Below, one piece after another: positions 17,701 to 25,256 of a DNA stretch of 64,000 bases. The DNA is from Actinokineospora terrae (lineage in GTDB: Bacteria > Actinomycetota > Actinomycetes > Mycobacteriales > Pseudonocardiaceae): the NCBI RefSeq assembly GCF_900111175.1, contig NZ_FOGI01000001.1, forward strand, positions 310,001-374,000, written 5' to 3'. Position numbers and translations under genes: made by a program. Position 1 is the first letter of the stretch; each line of letters begins with the position of its first letter. The notes under the pieces are model-generated. The model was not told where the DNA came from and ran no database searches. It saw only the letters and a program-made list of their open reading frames with translations.

Positions 17701-18293
17701 GCGGGTTCGGCGAGACCAACGCCCTCGGTGAGCTCCACACCCAGTCGCGGGTGACCTCCTACGAGAAGAAGGTCAGCAAGGACGAGCACACCCACGCCGA
17801 AGACCTGCTCATCGGCGAGGTGAAGTCCACCTGGGACGCGCACGTCGGGACACCGGCAGAGCAGACGCGCGCGGGGGAGGCGAGGCCCCGTGGCGTGCTG
17901 GAGGTGAAGGTGACCCGCACGCCCTGCCCCCGGTGCGCGGGCAGGCTCGGCGAGTTGCGCGTGTGGGCAAGCTCCGTCAAGGGCTGGGACCTCGGGGTCG
18001 AGGTCCGCTCACTCGGCCTCTACCACGGCAAGACCGAGGTCACCGACGCCGTGGGCACCACCAGGACGCTGCGCGGGGTCACCAGCGGCAAGGAGGGCCT
18101 GCTGCGCCTGAGGCAGTGGGGGATCGCCGTGACGCCGATGCCCGCCACCGACCCCGCCATCCAGCGCGGGCTGGCCGCGCTGGACCCGGCGGACCAGATC
18201 GCGATGATCGACAAGATCGACGCCTACAACACCAAGCTGGACGCGGCGATCGCCGAGATCAACCTGGTCCCGGTGACACTGCGCAGGATCTGA
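14772..18293 (+). CDS. Putative eCIS effector with C-terminal deaminase-like toxin domain
   Basis: 1173 residues. The N-terminus carries LQRSVGNRA (42-50) and VQR, shared with the upstream DUF4157 protein. Residues about 60-330 are Ala/Lys/Glu-rich and probably helical. Residues about 530-830 hold hydrophobic helices (VAKAVGAIKGVIDTILKLKD, RGIIMMIGSLLGLTWSAIRG, VLIAGITWIISLL) that could insert in membranes. A basic linker follows. The last about 220 residues contain an HAE motif (H1008, E1010) and PCPRC (C1052, C1055), the zinc and catalytic signature of cytidine-deaminase-fold enzymes, with predicted strands around them (GVLEVKVTRT, LRVWAS). This fits a polymorphic toxin that deaminates a nucleic acid or nucleotide. 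The 42-residue spacing between E and C is longer than in many families. The substrate is not predictable from sequence. Confidence 0.8.
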   Translation: MRTPGTKGDQEPRRAPPVDRSDEPRHRALPAARMSVAHVRRLQRSVGNRAATKAVGRPAVQRLESPPETVTRPTAEADPRFASVEADVRGKQKQVAAHPPAASEASAAQAAAVAPQDDKLAQGKAANAEKMNAAKPGEFDKAGFVRAVEQAIAAQAPKNLDEADDFAGSGKADAVKGQVQGQVTAGKQASAGPIESTTNAPPDTAAATEKPVTPLAPDRPPGAPAAPDAAKAVPEKAPAAATDFSAGPKQVDGDMAAAGVTEEQLAKSNEPEFTGALQEKKEVEQHAATAPGKVRGAEAETLGEARAAAAGTGAAAMAGLAGERAKAGGKVTADKQGAKGKDEARRAQVTATLQKVFDATKTDVEAILSGLDKKVDDAFTTGEKAARDAFTAEHKQKMDAYKDRRYSGFTGKLKWVKDKFAGLPEEANQIFVTARQGYVTRMRAVISSVADVIGGELTRAKTRIASGREQLQAEVRKLPADLQAVGKQAAGELAGKFDELTESVDAKGSELVQTLASKYNEALKSVDAEIDAEKEKNKGLVAKAVGAIKGVIDTILKLKDLLLGILAKAAAAVLGILKDPIGFLGNLVSAVGSGLRAFMANIGEHLKKGLIGWLLGAMAGAGVQLPAKFDLRGIIMMIGSLLGLTWSAIRGRVLSRGVPEPAMAAAEGAVPVARKLKSEGVGGIWETIKAKTGDLKAGLFGKIAQFLVPTVLIAGITWIISLLNPASAFVKAVKMIIDIVTFIVTQGAQILQFVNAVLDAVIAIAGGGAGGVPTLIEAALATSIPVLIGALAAILGISGIADKVKKIIQSLSKPVMKVIDWVVDKIAGIAKKLWAKLKSKVGGKDKGKRGEPGADGAKKGKDPRIRELVAADVAAALPDGVADEKVQPALRSIMAKRGPQGLDMLEVKRGDAPGRFDVSMAASPVTRIRTTKVDPGNATARQLLDPGNNPYAEFGFAIPRNVVLSGSFKLPVVGRPGGFGETNALGELHTQSRVTSYEKKVSKDEHTHAEDLLIGEVKSTWDAHVGTPAEQTRAGEARPRGVLEVKVTRTPCPRCAGRLGELRVWASSVKGWDLGVEVRSLGLYHGKTEVTDAVGTTRTLRGVTSGKEGLLRLRQWGIAVTPMPATDPAIQRGLAALDPADQIAMIDKIDAYNTKLDAAIAEINLVPVTLRRI

Positions 18294-18296
18294 GGA

Positions 18297-18851
18297 TCAT
18301 GCCCGTTCGACCGCTTCCAGCAGCAGCCTGGAGTTGCCCGCGAACCGCCGGACGCGGTCGCTGCCGTCGGACTCGGCCACCTCGCGGACCCGGGGCAGCA
18401 ACCGCGTCCAGCGGGTGTAGTTCGCGACCTTCAACGCCGCCACCCTGACGTCCTCGCGCTCGTCGTCCAGCGCCGCCGTCGTCGCCTCGACCACCTGGTT
18501 GTCCACCGGGCCCGGCGCCGTGCACGCCAGCAGCCGAAGCGCCCTGACCACGGTCTCCCGCGGCTGCGCCAGGTCGAGCGCGCCGAGGCAGTCCGCCTTG
18601 TCGTAAGCGGTGAACTCGGCCTTGACCGCGTCCTCCACCGGCCCGCTCGGCTCAGCCTCGATGTCGAGGTACTGCACCTCGACGACCGTGTCGTCCACGA
18701 AGGTGACCCGCCCGCCTGGCGCGTCCCACCGCTGCCGGGGCCGGTCCTCGTCCTCCTCGTCCGCCCCGGCCTCGTCCCAGCCGTTGTCGCGCGCGTGTTC
18801 GGCGAACACCTCGGGGTCGATCTCCAACACGAAAGCCAACCGACGCGCCAT
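18297..18851 (-). CDS. HEAT-like acidic protein, candidate immunity protein
   Basis: 184 residues, very acidic N-terminal half (WDEAGADEEDEDRPR). The C-terminal half has two helical-hairpin repeats resembling HEAT units (ETVVRALRLLACTAPG, EDVRVAALKVANYTRWTRLL). No signal peptide or catalytic motif is seen. It converges with the deaminase effector gene, with only 3 nt between the stop codons. An acidic helical-repeat protein next to a polymorphic toxin is a common layout for immunity proteins, which is the basis of the suggestion. It could equally be an unrelated hypothetical gene, since transcription is opposite to the toxin. Confidence 0.7.
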   Translation of the reverse strand: MARRLAFVLEIDPEVFAEHARDNGWDEAGADEEDEDRPRQRWDAPGGRVTFVDDTVVEVQYLDIEAEPSGPVEDAVKAEFTAYDKADCLGALDLAQPRETVVRALRLLACTAPGPVDNQVVEATTAALDDEREDVRVAALKVANYTRWTRLLPRVREVAESDGSDRVRRFAGNSRLLLEAVERA

Positions 18852-18968
18852 TCGGACGCACCTCCGCTCCTGGACCGAGCAGGAGTCTACCGAGCCGGGC
18901 GCGGCCCGCCGAGCCCACGAAAGGATGACCTATCTGTCCACAAAGGACGTTTCAGGTCCGCGGACAGC

Positions 18969-19006
18969 ACGGTGCCCCGGTGAGCCGAAGCTCACCGGGG
19001 CACCGT
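18969..19006 (-). terminator. 17-bp perfect hairpin with CGAA loop
   Basis: Arms 18969-18985 and 18990-19006 are perfect complements around a CGAA tetraloop. It lies 35 bp past the stop of the minus-strand subtilase gene and upstream of the HEAT-like gene, so it most likely terminates the subtilase transcript. Confidence 0.85.
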
Positions 19007-19040
19007 CATCCTGTCGCTATCTCAACTCGGTGGGGCTCAC

Positions 19041-20891
19041 TCAGAGGGTGAGGGTCCACGAGTTGATGTAGCCGGTGTCGTTGACGTACTGGTCGGACAC
19101 CCGCAGGTTCCAGGTGCCGTTCTTGTTCTCCGAGGACAGGTTCACCGTGTACGAGCGGTTGATGTTGTCCGCGGAGCCGCCCGCGCGGTTGTGCAGGACG
19201 TAGGTGCTGCCGTCCGGGGCGACCAGGGTGACGACGAGGTCGCCGATGTAGGTGTGGACGATGTTGACCGCGACCGTGGCGGTGGCCGAGGCGCGGCCGG
19301 TGCAGTTGGCGACGGTCACCGGGCTGGAGACGGTGGCGTTGTCGCGGATGGTGTAGTCGGCGGAGTTGGTGACCGGGCCGCAGGAGCCGCCGGTGGTGCC
19401 GACGGTGATGGTGAACGACGCGGTGCCGGTCTTGCCCGCGGAGTCGCGGGCGGTGACGGTGACGTTCGCGGTGGCCGCGGCGGTCGGGGTGCCGGAGATG
19501 GTGCCGGTGGAGGAGCTGATCGATAGGCCCGCGGGCAGGCCGGTGGCCGACCAGGTGTACGGGGAGGTGCCGCCCGAGGCCGAGTTGTTCAGGCTGAACG
19601 GCTGGCCCACGGTCGCGGTCTGGTTGCCCGGGTTGGCGACCGAGACGTCACCGGGGGTGGTGCCGCCGTTGAGGAAGCTGATGTTGAGCAGGCGGTTCGG
19701 CGAGCCGGTGCCGATGCTCGTCAGCTTGTTGGTGCTGGAGTTGTTCACCAGGGCGGTCTGCACCTGCGCCGAGGTGGCGGAGGGGTTCTTGCCCAGGTAG
19801 ACCGCCGCCGCGCCCGCGGTATGCGGGGACGCCATCGAGGTGCCGGTCATCGTGGCGGTCCCGGTGTTGCTGGAGTACGACGCCGAGATGATGCTGGTGC
19901 CCGGCGCGAAGATGTCCAGGCAGGAACCGTAGTTGCTGGTGGAGTTGCGCGCGTCGCTGGAGTTCGAGTTGCCGACGTTGATGGCCTCGGGGACCCGCTG
20001 CGGGCTGTAGTAGCAGGCGTCGTCGCTGGAGTTGCCCGCCGCCTGGACCCACTGCACGCCGCTGGCCACGAGGGCCTTCACCGCGTTGTCGAGCGAGTTG
20101 TCGGTGCAGCGCTGCTGGCAGCCGATGCTGTAGTTGACGACCGCGGGCTTCACCGCGTTGTTCCGGATCCAGTTGATGCCGGCGATGATGTCGTCGTTGG
20201 CGCCGGAGCCCTGGCAGTTGAGCACCCGGACCGCGGAGATGGTGGCCTTCTTCGCCACGCCGTAGGTGGTGCCCGCCGCGGTGCCCGCGACGTGCGTGCC
20301 GTGGCCGTGGCAGTCGGTCGGGCTGCTGTCGCCGTCGACGAAGTCGTAGCCCGCGGCCATCCGGCCGGAGAACTCCTGGTGGTTGGCGTTGATGCCGGAG
20401 TCCATGATGTACACCCGCACGCCCTGGCCGGGGTTGCTCGGGTAGGTGAAGGACCGGTCCAGCGGCAGGCTCGCCTGGTCGATGCGGTCGTCGCCCCAGT
20501 TCGGCGGGTTGGTCTGGGTGTCGGTCAGCGCCATGGTGGTGACCTGCTGCACGTAGGCCACGCTCGGGTCTTTGGCGACCTTCGCGGCCTCGGCGGCCGA
20601 CATCCGCGCCGAGTAGCCGTTGATGCCCGCGTCGTAGGTGTGCCGGATCTGGCCGCCGTAGCGCTGGGTGAGCGAGGTGGCCGAGGCGCTGACCGAGGCG
20701 ATGCCCTGGCCCTGGGACTTGAAGGCGACGATGTAGCGGTCGGCGACCGAGTTGGCGGCACCGGCGTTGACGATGGCGGCGGAGCTTTCCTGGGCGGAGA
20801 ACGCGGGCGGCGCGATGATCGCGGCGGCCCCGGCGACGGCGGCGACGGAGATGGCCACGACCGCGGATCTCCGCGAGAGGCGAATCTTCAT
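19041..20891 (-). CDS. Secreted subtilisin-like serine peptidase (S8) with P-domain
   Basis: 616 residues. The ATG at 20891 is preceded by GAAGGA and gives a signal peptide ([20 protein letters not shown], cleavage near FSA-QE). An I9 propeptide (about 50-120) precedes the S8 domain with the triad D164 (IMDSG), H197 (HGTHVAG) and S352 ([11 protein letters not shown]), plus the oxyanion Asn in AAGNSSD. A putative Ig domain (about 415-500, [16 protein letters not shown]) and a C-terminal P/Homo-B domain (about 510-616) follow. It matches the extracellular alkaline serine proteases of actinomycetes. Monocistronic, with a terminator downstream. Confidence 0.95.
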   Translation of the reverse strand: MKIRLSRRSAVVAISVAAVAGAAAIIAPPAFSAQESSAAIVNAGAANSVADRYIVAFKSQGQGIASVSASATSLTQRYGGQIRHTYDAGINGYSARMSAAEAAKVAKDPSVAYVQQVTTMALTDTQTNPPNWGDDRIDQASLPLDRSFTYPSNPGQGVRVYIMDSGINANHQEFSGRMAAGYDFVDGDSSPTDCHGHGTHVAGTAAGTTYGVAKKATISAVRVLNCQGSGANDDIIAGINWIRNNAVKPAVVNYSIGCQQRCTDNSLDNAVKALVASGVQWVQAAGNSSDDACYYSPQRVPEAINVGNSNSSDARNSTSNYGSCLDIFAPGTSIISASYSSNTGTATMTGTSMASPHTAGAAAVYLGKNPSATSAQVQTALVNNSSTNKLTSIGTGSPNRLLNISFLNGGTTPGDVSVANPGNQTATVGQPFSLNNSASGGTSPYTWSATGLPAGLSISSSTGTISGTPTAAATANVTVTARDSAGKTGTASFTITVGTTGGSCGPVTNSADYTIRDNATVSSPVTVANCTGRASATATVAVNIVHTYIGDLVVTLVAPDGSTYVLHNRAGGSADNINRSYTVNLSSENKNGTWNLRVSDQYVNDTGYINSWTLTL

Positions 20892-21265
20892 TGGTGTCCT
20901 TCTGTGCAGGGGACAGAGCCGAACGGTCCACGATGCCCTCACGGTGGACCGGACTCCGGAACAGTGCAATTGTCCCAATTCGGATACAAGCCCTAGTCCT
21001 TCCCTGTGACCGTTCCGCTGTGAAAGCGCAGGTGAACGGCGTGAAGAACTGGCAAGGATGGAACGTTCACAGTTGTTCACAAAAACAGTGAATGTCGCGC
21101 AATTCACTGTATTGACCAACCGCCTGCCTGCCGCTGCCCCGTTGAGGCGCGAATGCGGCGCCACTCCGACGAAGGGTGGACGCGGTATCGGCCACGCGGA
21201 TGACGCGGACCGGCGCGCCCCATCGTTACCGTCGGTGGTATCCGGTGACAAGGGGGAGTCACGAT
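20892..21265. other. Divergent promoter region, 374 bp
   Basis: Non-coding sequence between the subtilase (minus) and DUF418-like (plus) genes. It has lower GC than its surroundings, especially 21050-21120, and holds several TTCAC/GTGAA half sites, including a clear dyad (listed separately). No gene seen. Confidence 0.6.
21085..21110. promoter_or_regulatory. ACAGTGAA-N10-TTCACTGT operator-like dyad
   Basis: Perfect 8-bp inverted arms 21085-21092 and 21103-21110, 10 bp apart. Further copies of the half site occur just upstream (TTCACAGTTGTTCAC at 21066-21080). It lies in the AT-rich part of the divergent promoter region. It could be a dimeric regulator site; the regulator is unknown. Confidence 0.5.
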
Positions 21266-22384
21266 ATGGGACGGGTGTCGAGTCTGGACGTGCTGCGCGG
21301 GGTCGCGATCCTGGGCACGTTCGGCACCAATGTGTGGATCTTCAGCAGCCCGGACGGGCTCGCCGCCGTGCTCGGCGGCGGTGGCACTGTCGAGTCAGGA
21401 CTGCGTGCGCTGAGCAACGGCAAGTTCCTGGCGCTGCTGTCGATCCTGTTCGGCGTCGGTCTGGCCATCCAGCACGCGTCGGCGGTGCGTCGCGGCGCTA
21501 GATGGCCGGGCTGGTACCTGTGGCGCTCGGCGCTGCTGTGGGTCGAGGGCGCGCTGCACTTCGTGCTGGTCTTCGAGTTCGACGTGCTGATGTTCTACGC
21601 GACCGTGGCCGTGCTGTGCGCGTTCGTGGTCGGCAGGAGCACCAGGGTGATCCGAGGCTGGATGATCGGCGCCGGGCTGCTGAACGTGGCGGTCGTCGGT
21701 CTGCTCACCGCTGCGCTGTACGGCCAGGACCTGGTCGGCGGCGACTCACCGGACACCTCGCGGTGGACCGACCAGGTCGCGTTCCGGCTGGAGCACGCAC
21801 TCACCCTGCGCTTCGAGGCTGTTTTCGTGCTGCCACTGGGCACTGTGCTGTTCCTGGCGGGTGCGCAATTGCTGCGTGCGGGCGCTCTGGAACGGTCGGT
21901 GCGCGGAGACGCGATCCGACGGCGCCTCATGGTGTGGGGACTCGGGCTCGGCGTTCCGCTCAACGCGCTCACCGCGTTCGCGGGGACGGACTGGGCGCTG
22001 GTCGACCGCTACCTGTGCGCGCCGATCGTCGCTTTCGGACTCCTCGGCGCGGTCACGGCCCTTGTTCACCGAATGGCCGAGGCGCCCGGTCCGCTGCGCC
22101 AGGGAATTACCGCGGTCGGCCGTAGCGCGCTGTCGTGCTACATCGCACAGAACGTCCTGGCCTCGGTCCTGTGCTACCAGTGGGGACTCGGCATCACCGG
22201 CGGTCCGCTGTGGACGATCACCTGCTTCGCCGTGGTGTCGGCGGTGGTCACGACCGGGGCGTGGCTGTGGCTGCGGCGGTTCCCGCGGGGGCCGGTGGAG
22301 ACGGTGTGGGACGTGCTCCACCGGGCGCCCCAGCGGTGGCTCAGCTCACGCAGAACTCGTTGCCTTCCGGGTCGGTCAGCGTGA
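21266..22384 (+). CDS. DUF418-like polytopic membrane protein
   Basis: 372 residues, ATG at 21266 with GGGGGAG about 9 nt upstream. It begins with the family signature SLDVLRGVAILGTFGTNVW and has about 8-10 hydrophobic helices. The C-terminal half contains LRQGITAVGRSALSCYIAQN, typical of the DUF418/YeiB group related to acyltransferase-3 membrane proteins. The biochemical role is not established. The 3' end overlaps the convergent VOC gene by 44 bp. Confidence 0.85.
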   Translation: MGRVSSLDVLRGVAILGTFGTNVWIFSSPDGLAAVLGGGGTVESGLRALSNGKFLALLSILFGVGLAIQHASAVRRGARWPGWYLWRSALLWVEGALHFVLVFEFDVLMFYATVAVLCAFVVGRSTRVIRGWMIGAGLLNVAVVGLLTAALYGQDLVGGDSPDTSRWTDQVAFRLEHALTLRFEAVFVLPLGTVLFLAGAQLLRAGALERSVRGDAIRRRLMVWGLGLGVPLNALTAFAGTDWALVDRYLCAPIVAFGLLGAVTALVHRMAEAPGPLRQGITAVGRSALSCYIAQNVLASVLCYQWGLGITGGPLWTITCFAVVSAVVTTGAWLWLRRFPRGPVETVWDVLHRAPQRWLSSRRTRCLPGRSA

Positions 22385-22781
22385 CCCAGCCGTGCGGGCC
22401 CTGCGTGCCCTCGTGCAGCCGGGTCGCGCCCCTGGCCACCAGCGCCTCGACCGCGGCGGGGATGTTCTCCTGGCCGACCCAGACGTCGACGTGCACCCGG
22501 TTCTTCACCGTCTTGGCCTCGGGCACCCACTGGAACAGCACTCGCCGCCTGGTGCCGGTCGTCGGGTCGTCCGGGTGCTGGATGGCCGCGCCGACGCGCC
22601 AGACGAGCACCCCGTTGTGCCTGGTCGTGTCCTCGTCGGTGGCGAACCCCTTGTCGATCATGGAGCGGATGAACGCCTCGTCGGAGGGCTCGACCACCCA
22701 GCCGAGGGTCTCCGCCCACCAGTCGGCGAGCGCGTGCGGGGTCTGGCTGTCGACGACGACCTGGAAGACGTGTGGACTCAT
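22341..22781 (-). CDS. VOC-superfamily (glyoxalase/bleomycin-resistance-like) protein
   Basis: 146 residues from the ATG at 22781 (a longer in-frame start exists at 22811). It shows the paired beta-alpha-beta-beta-beta modules of VOC proteins: VFQVVVDSQTPHALADWWAETLGW at the N-terminus (family pattern: domain swap, then Trp-rich helix), HVDVWV in the middle and TLTDPEGNEFCVS at the end. A possible metal ligand set includes H in VHVDVW and E in GNEF. The substrate is unknown; this subfamily is usually unassigned. Confidence 0.85.
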   Translation of the reverse strand: MSPHVFQVVVDSQTPHALADWWAETLGWVVEPSDEAFIRSMIDKGFATDEDTTRHNGVLVWRVGAAIQHPDDPTTGTRRRVLFQWVPEAKTVKNRVHVDVWVGQENIPAAVEALVARGATRLHEGTQGPHGWVTLTDPEGNEFCVS

Positions 22782-22832
22782 GCGGACAACCCTAGGCACC
22801 CTTGCGGACAAGTGCCGTCCTCAACAGACTCG

Positions 22833-23810
22833 TCACGAACCCAAGGTCTGACTGGGCAGGACACCGAAGGCCTCTCGGTAGTAGCCGGTGAAGCGGCCCG
22901 CGTTGAAGAAGCCCCACCTGGCCGCGACAGCGGTGACGGTCTCCTCGCCGGGGGACGCCGACCGCAGTTCCTGGTGGGCGTGGTCTAGCCGGATCCGGCG
23001 CAGGTAGGCCAGCGGCGTGGTGTCGAGGTGGCGGCGGAACGCCAGTTGCACGGCCCGGACGGTCACCCGCGCGGCGGCGGCCACCTCCGGCACGCTGACG
23101 TCGCGGGCGGCGTTCTCCTCCAGGTAGGCGATGGCCCGGCGCAGGGTCGGCGGGTACGCGTCGTGCCGGTCGGCCCCGGTGGGCTCGGCGGCGGTGGTGC
23201 TGGGGAAGGTGTTCAGCGCGGTCGCCGCCAGCAGCCTGCCCGCGTTGGACAGCACCAGCCGGGAGACGGGTTCGCCGGTGAGCACGTCGTCGACCAGGTA
23301 GGCCACCATCCGCCGCCAGCGGCCCGCCGCGACCGGGCTGACCGGCCGGTACCCGGTGAACCGCGGCTGCCCGCTGGACACCTCGCCGAGCAGGGCGGTG
23401 TCGAAGGTGACCGACCGCAGCAGCGCCATCGACGACCGCGCGGCGAACCGCTGGCCGGGACCGGCGTGCACCAGCACGTCACCGGGGACGAGTTGGGCGT
23501 GGTCGCTGCCCTGGGTCCGCTCCGCGTGCCCCGCCCACAGCTCGACCACCAGCGGCCCGGTCGACTCGGCGCTGAAGCTCAGCTCGAACGGCAGCTGCAG
23601 GTCGTCGACGACGAACCGGCCGCCGCAGGCCCGCTCGTGGCGCAGCGTCCCGCCGTCGAGGGAGCCGATCCGCAGGTCGTGGTCCAGGGTCTCCACCAGG
23701 TACTGGTGCGCCACGTCGGGGTCGTCGGTCTCGAACCGGGACCGGCCCGGGTCGCGCTGGCTGGGCAGCACCACGTGAGTGCCGCCGGGCGCACTCGGTC
23801 GCGTCGTCAT
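22833..23810 (-). CDS. AraC-family transcriptional regulator
   Basis: 325 residues. An N-terminal cupin-like AraC_binding_2 domain (about 1-190) precedes two HTHs at about 230-320: VPEVAAAARVTVRAVQLAFRRH and VTAVAARWGFFNAGRFTGYYRE, ending in FGVLPSQTL. Single gene. A small inverted repeat (CGGGTG-TCA-CACCCG, about 23829-23843) just upstream of the start may be an operator. The target genes are unknown; the divergent neighbour at 24055 is a candidate. Confidence 0.92.
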   Translation of the reverse strand: MTTRPSAPGGTHVVLPSQRDPGRSRFETDDPDVAHQYLVETLDHDLRIGSLDGGTLRHERACGGRFVVDDLQLPFELSFSAESTGPLVVELWAGHAERTQGSDHAQLVPGDVLVHAGPGQRFAARSSMALLRSVTFDTALLGEVSSGQPRFTGYRPVSPVAAGRWRRMVAYLVDDVLTGEPVSRLVLSNAGRLLAATALNTFPSTTAAEPTGADRHDAYPPTLRRAIAYLEENAARDVSVPEVAAAARVTVRAVQLAFRRHLDTTPLAYLRRIRLDHAHQELRSASPGEETVTAVAARWGFFNAGRFTGYYREAFGVLPSQTLGS

Positions 23811-24054
23811 CGCCTGCCCTTCCGCCTACGGGTGTCACACCCGGCTACCCACCGCTGAACTGGGCTACCCCTGCTGTCCACCGCCCCGGTGACCACCACC
23901 GGGTGACCCCGGGGCATTCGGGCTGGTCACCGTGGACCTGGGAGCAGCCTGTGCGACCCATGAGTTGGCTGTGCGTACCGCGGGTTCGCTCGGATGGGCT
24001 AGTGGCGGTGCCGACCTCCCCGGGGCAAGCGAACCCCACCGCGAGGCAGGAACG

Positions 24055-24759
24055 ATGACCGTAAGCAGCATCTCCAGCGCGCAGACCACCGCGCTGACCC
24101 AGAAGTCCGACGCCTCGTCCACGCGCAAGGCCTTCCAGGCCGCGGCCAAGGCGCTGGACATGTCCACCGACGACCTGCGCGCCGCGTTGCGGGACGGCCA
24201 GTCCCTCGCCGACATCGCCAAGGCCAAGGGCGTCAGCGAGTCGACCCTCACCGACGCGATCACCAGCGCGACCTCCTCCAACGGCGCCGAGATCGCGCAG
24301 AAGCTGCTCGCCGGTCCCGGCGGCGGCCACGGCGGCCCTGGCGGCCCCGGTGGTGGCCCCGGTGGGCCCCCGCCGCCGCCCCGCGACTCCCGCGTCGACT
24401 CGGCCCTCAGCGCCGTCCAGGACGCCCTGGGCATCGACGACCTCGACGACGAACTGGCCTCCGGCGAGTCGCTCACCGACGTCGCCGCCGCCAACGGGAT
24501 GGACGCCGACACCCTCAAGACCACCCTCACCACGGCCATCAGCGCCGCCGACTCCACCCTGTCGGCCGACGCGGTGTCCGAGCTCGCCGACAAGATCATC
24601 GAGGGTCCACCGAAGCCCGAGCAGGACGACGCGGGCCCGCGCCGGCAGTTCGACCTGGCGCAGCGCGCGTACGACTCCACCGCGGTCGGCAAGCAGTTGG
24701 TGCAGAGCCTCTATGCGCAGCAGTCGCAGTTGGCCACCTCGTCGACCTGGGCGGCCTGA
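24055..24759 (+). CDS. Unrecognised two-repeat helical protein with Gly/Pro hinge
   Basis: 234 residues, ATG at 24055 with GAGGCAGGA upstream. I do not recognise a named family. Two related helical modules of about 45 residues (about 30-80: DDLRAALRDGQSLADIAKAKGVSESTLTDAI; and about 120-170: DDLDDELASGESLTDVAAANGMDADTLKTTL) flank a flexible Gly/Pro-rich linker (GGGHGGPGGPGGGPGGPPPPPR). Each module resembles the DxLxxALxxGxSLAxIAxxxGVS repeats found in secreted actinobacterial proteins. No signal peptide is seen. It sits alone, with an AraC gene divergent. Possibly a bivalent binding or scaffold protein. Confidence 0.75.
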   Translation: MTVSSISSAQTTALTQKSDASSTRKAFQAAAKALDMSTDDLRAALRDGQSLADIAKAKGVSESTLTDAITSATSSNGAEIAQKLLAGPGGGHGGPGGPGGGPGGPPPPPRDSRVDSALSAVQDALGIDDLDDELASGESLTDVAAANGMDADTLKTTLTTAISAADSTLSADAVSELADKIIEGPPKPEQDDAGPRRQFDLAQRAYDSTAVGKQLVQSLYAQQSQLATSSTWAA

Positions 24760-24853
24760 GCGGGTGCGACGCGCGTCATGTAGTCGGGTAGTTCGACAGG
24801 TGGCGACGTAACATCGCCGCTGGACGTGGTGGTGACGGGACGGGAGACGCGGC

Positions 24854-25183
24854 ATGGCGACCTCGAGCGCACGTGTGGTGACCGATCGGCCGGGGCGCTA
24901 CGCCAAGCAGTTGGCGGCGCACATGGCCCGCAAGGTCGACACCAGCTGGGACGCCGACACCGGGGTCGGTGAGCTGCGTTTCCCGTTCGGCACCTCCAGC
25001 CTGGTCGCCGAGCCGGACGCGCTGCTGCTGACCGTGGACGGGGCCGCCGAGGACCTGGAGCGGCTGGAGGCCGTGGTCGGCAAGCACCTGGTGCGCTTCG
25101 GCGCCAAGGACGAGCTGGTCGTGCTGTGGAGCCGGTCGACGGGCGAGGCGGGCACCGAGTGGCGGCACTCCGGGGATGAATGA
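24854..25183 (+). CDS. DUF2218 small protein
   Basis: 109 residues matching DUF2218: an N-terminal basic segment (ATSSARVVTDRPGRYAKQLAAHMARK), strands GELRFPFGTSSLVAEPDALLLTV and a C-terminal HLVRFGAKDELVVLWS. Members are small alpha-beta proteins of unknown function, often near siderophore or metal genes. Monocistronic, with GGGAGACGC upstream. Confidence 0.85.
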   Translation: MATSSARVVTDRPGRYAKQLAAHMARKVDTSWDADTGVGELRFPFGTSSLVAEPDALLLTVDGAAEDLERLEAVVGKHLVRFGAKDELVVLWSRSTGEAGTEWRHSGDE

Positions 25184-25256
25184 CGCGTCCGGTATGTGTC
25201 ACCCGGTGTGCTGACCCGCCTCAAGGCGGCGCGGCCCGACGGTCGATGATCAGGGC

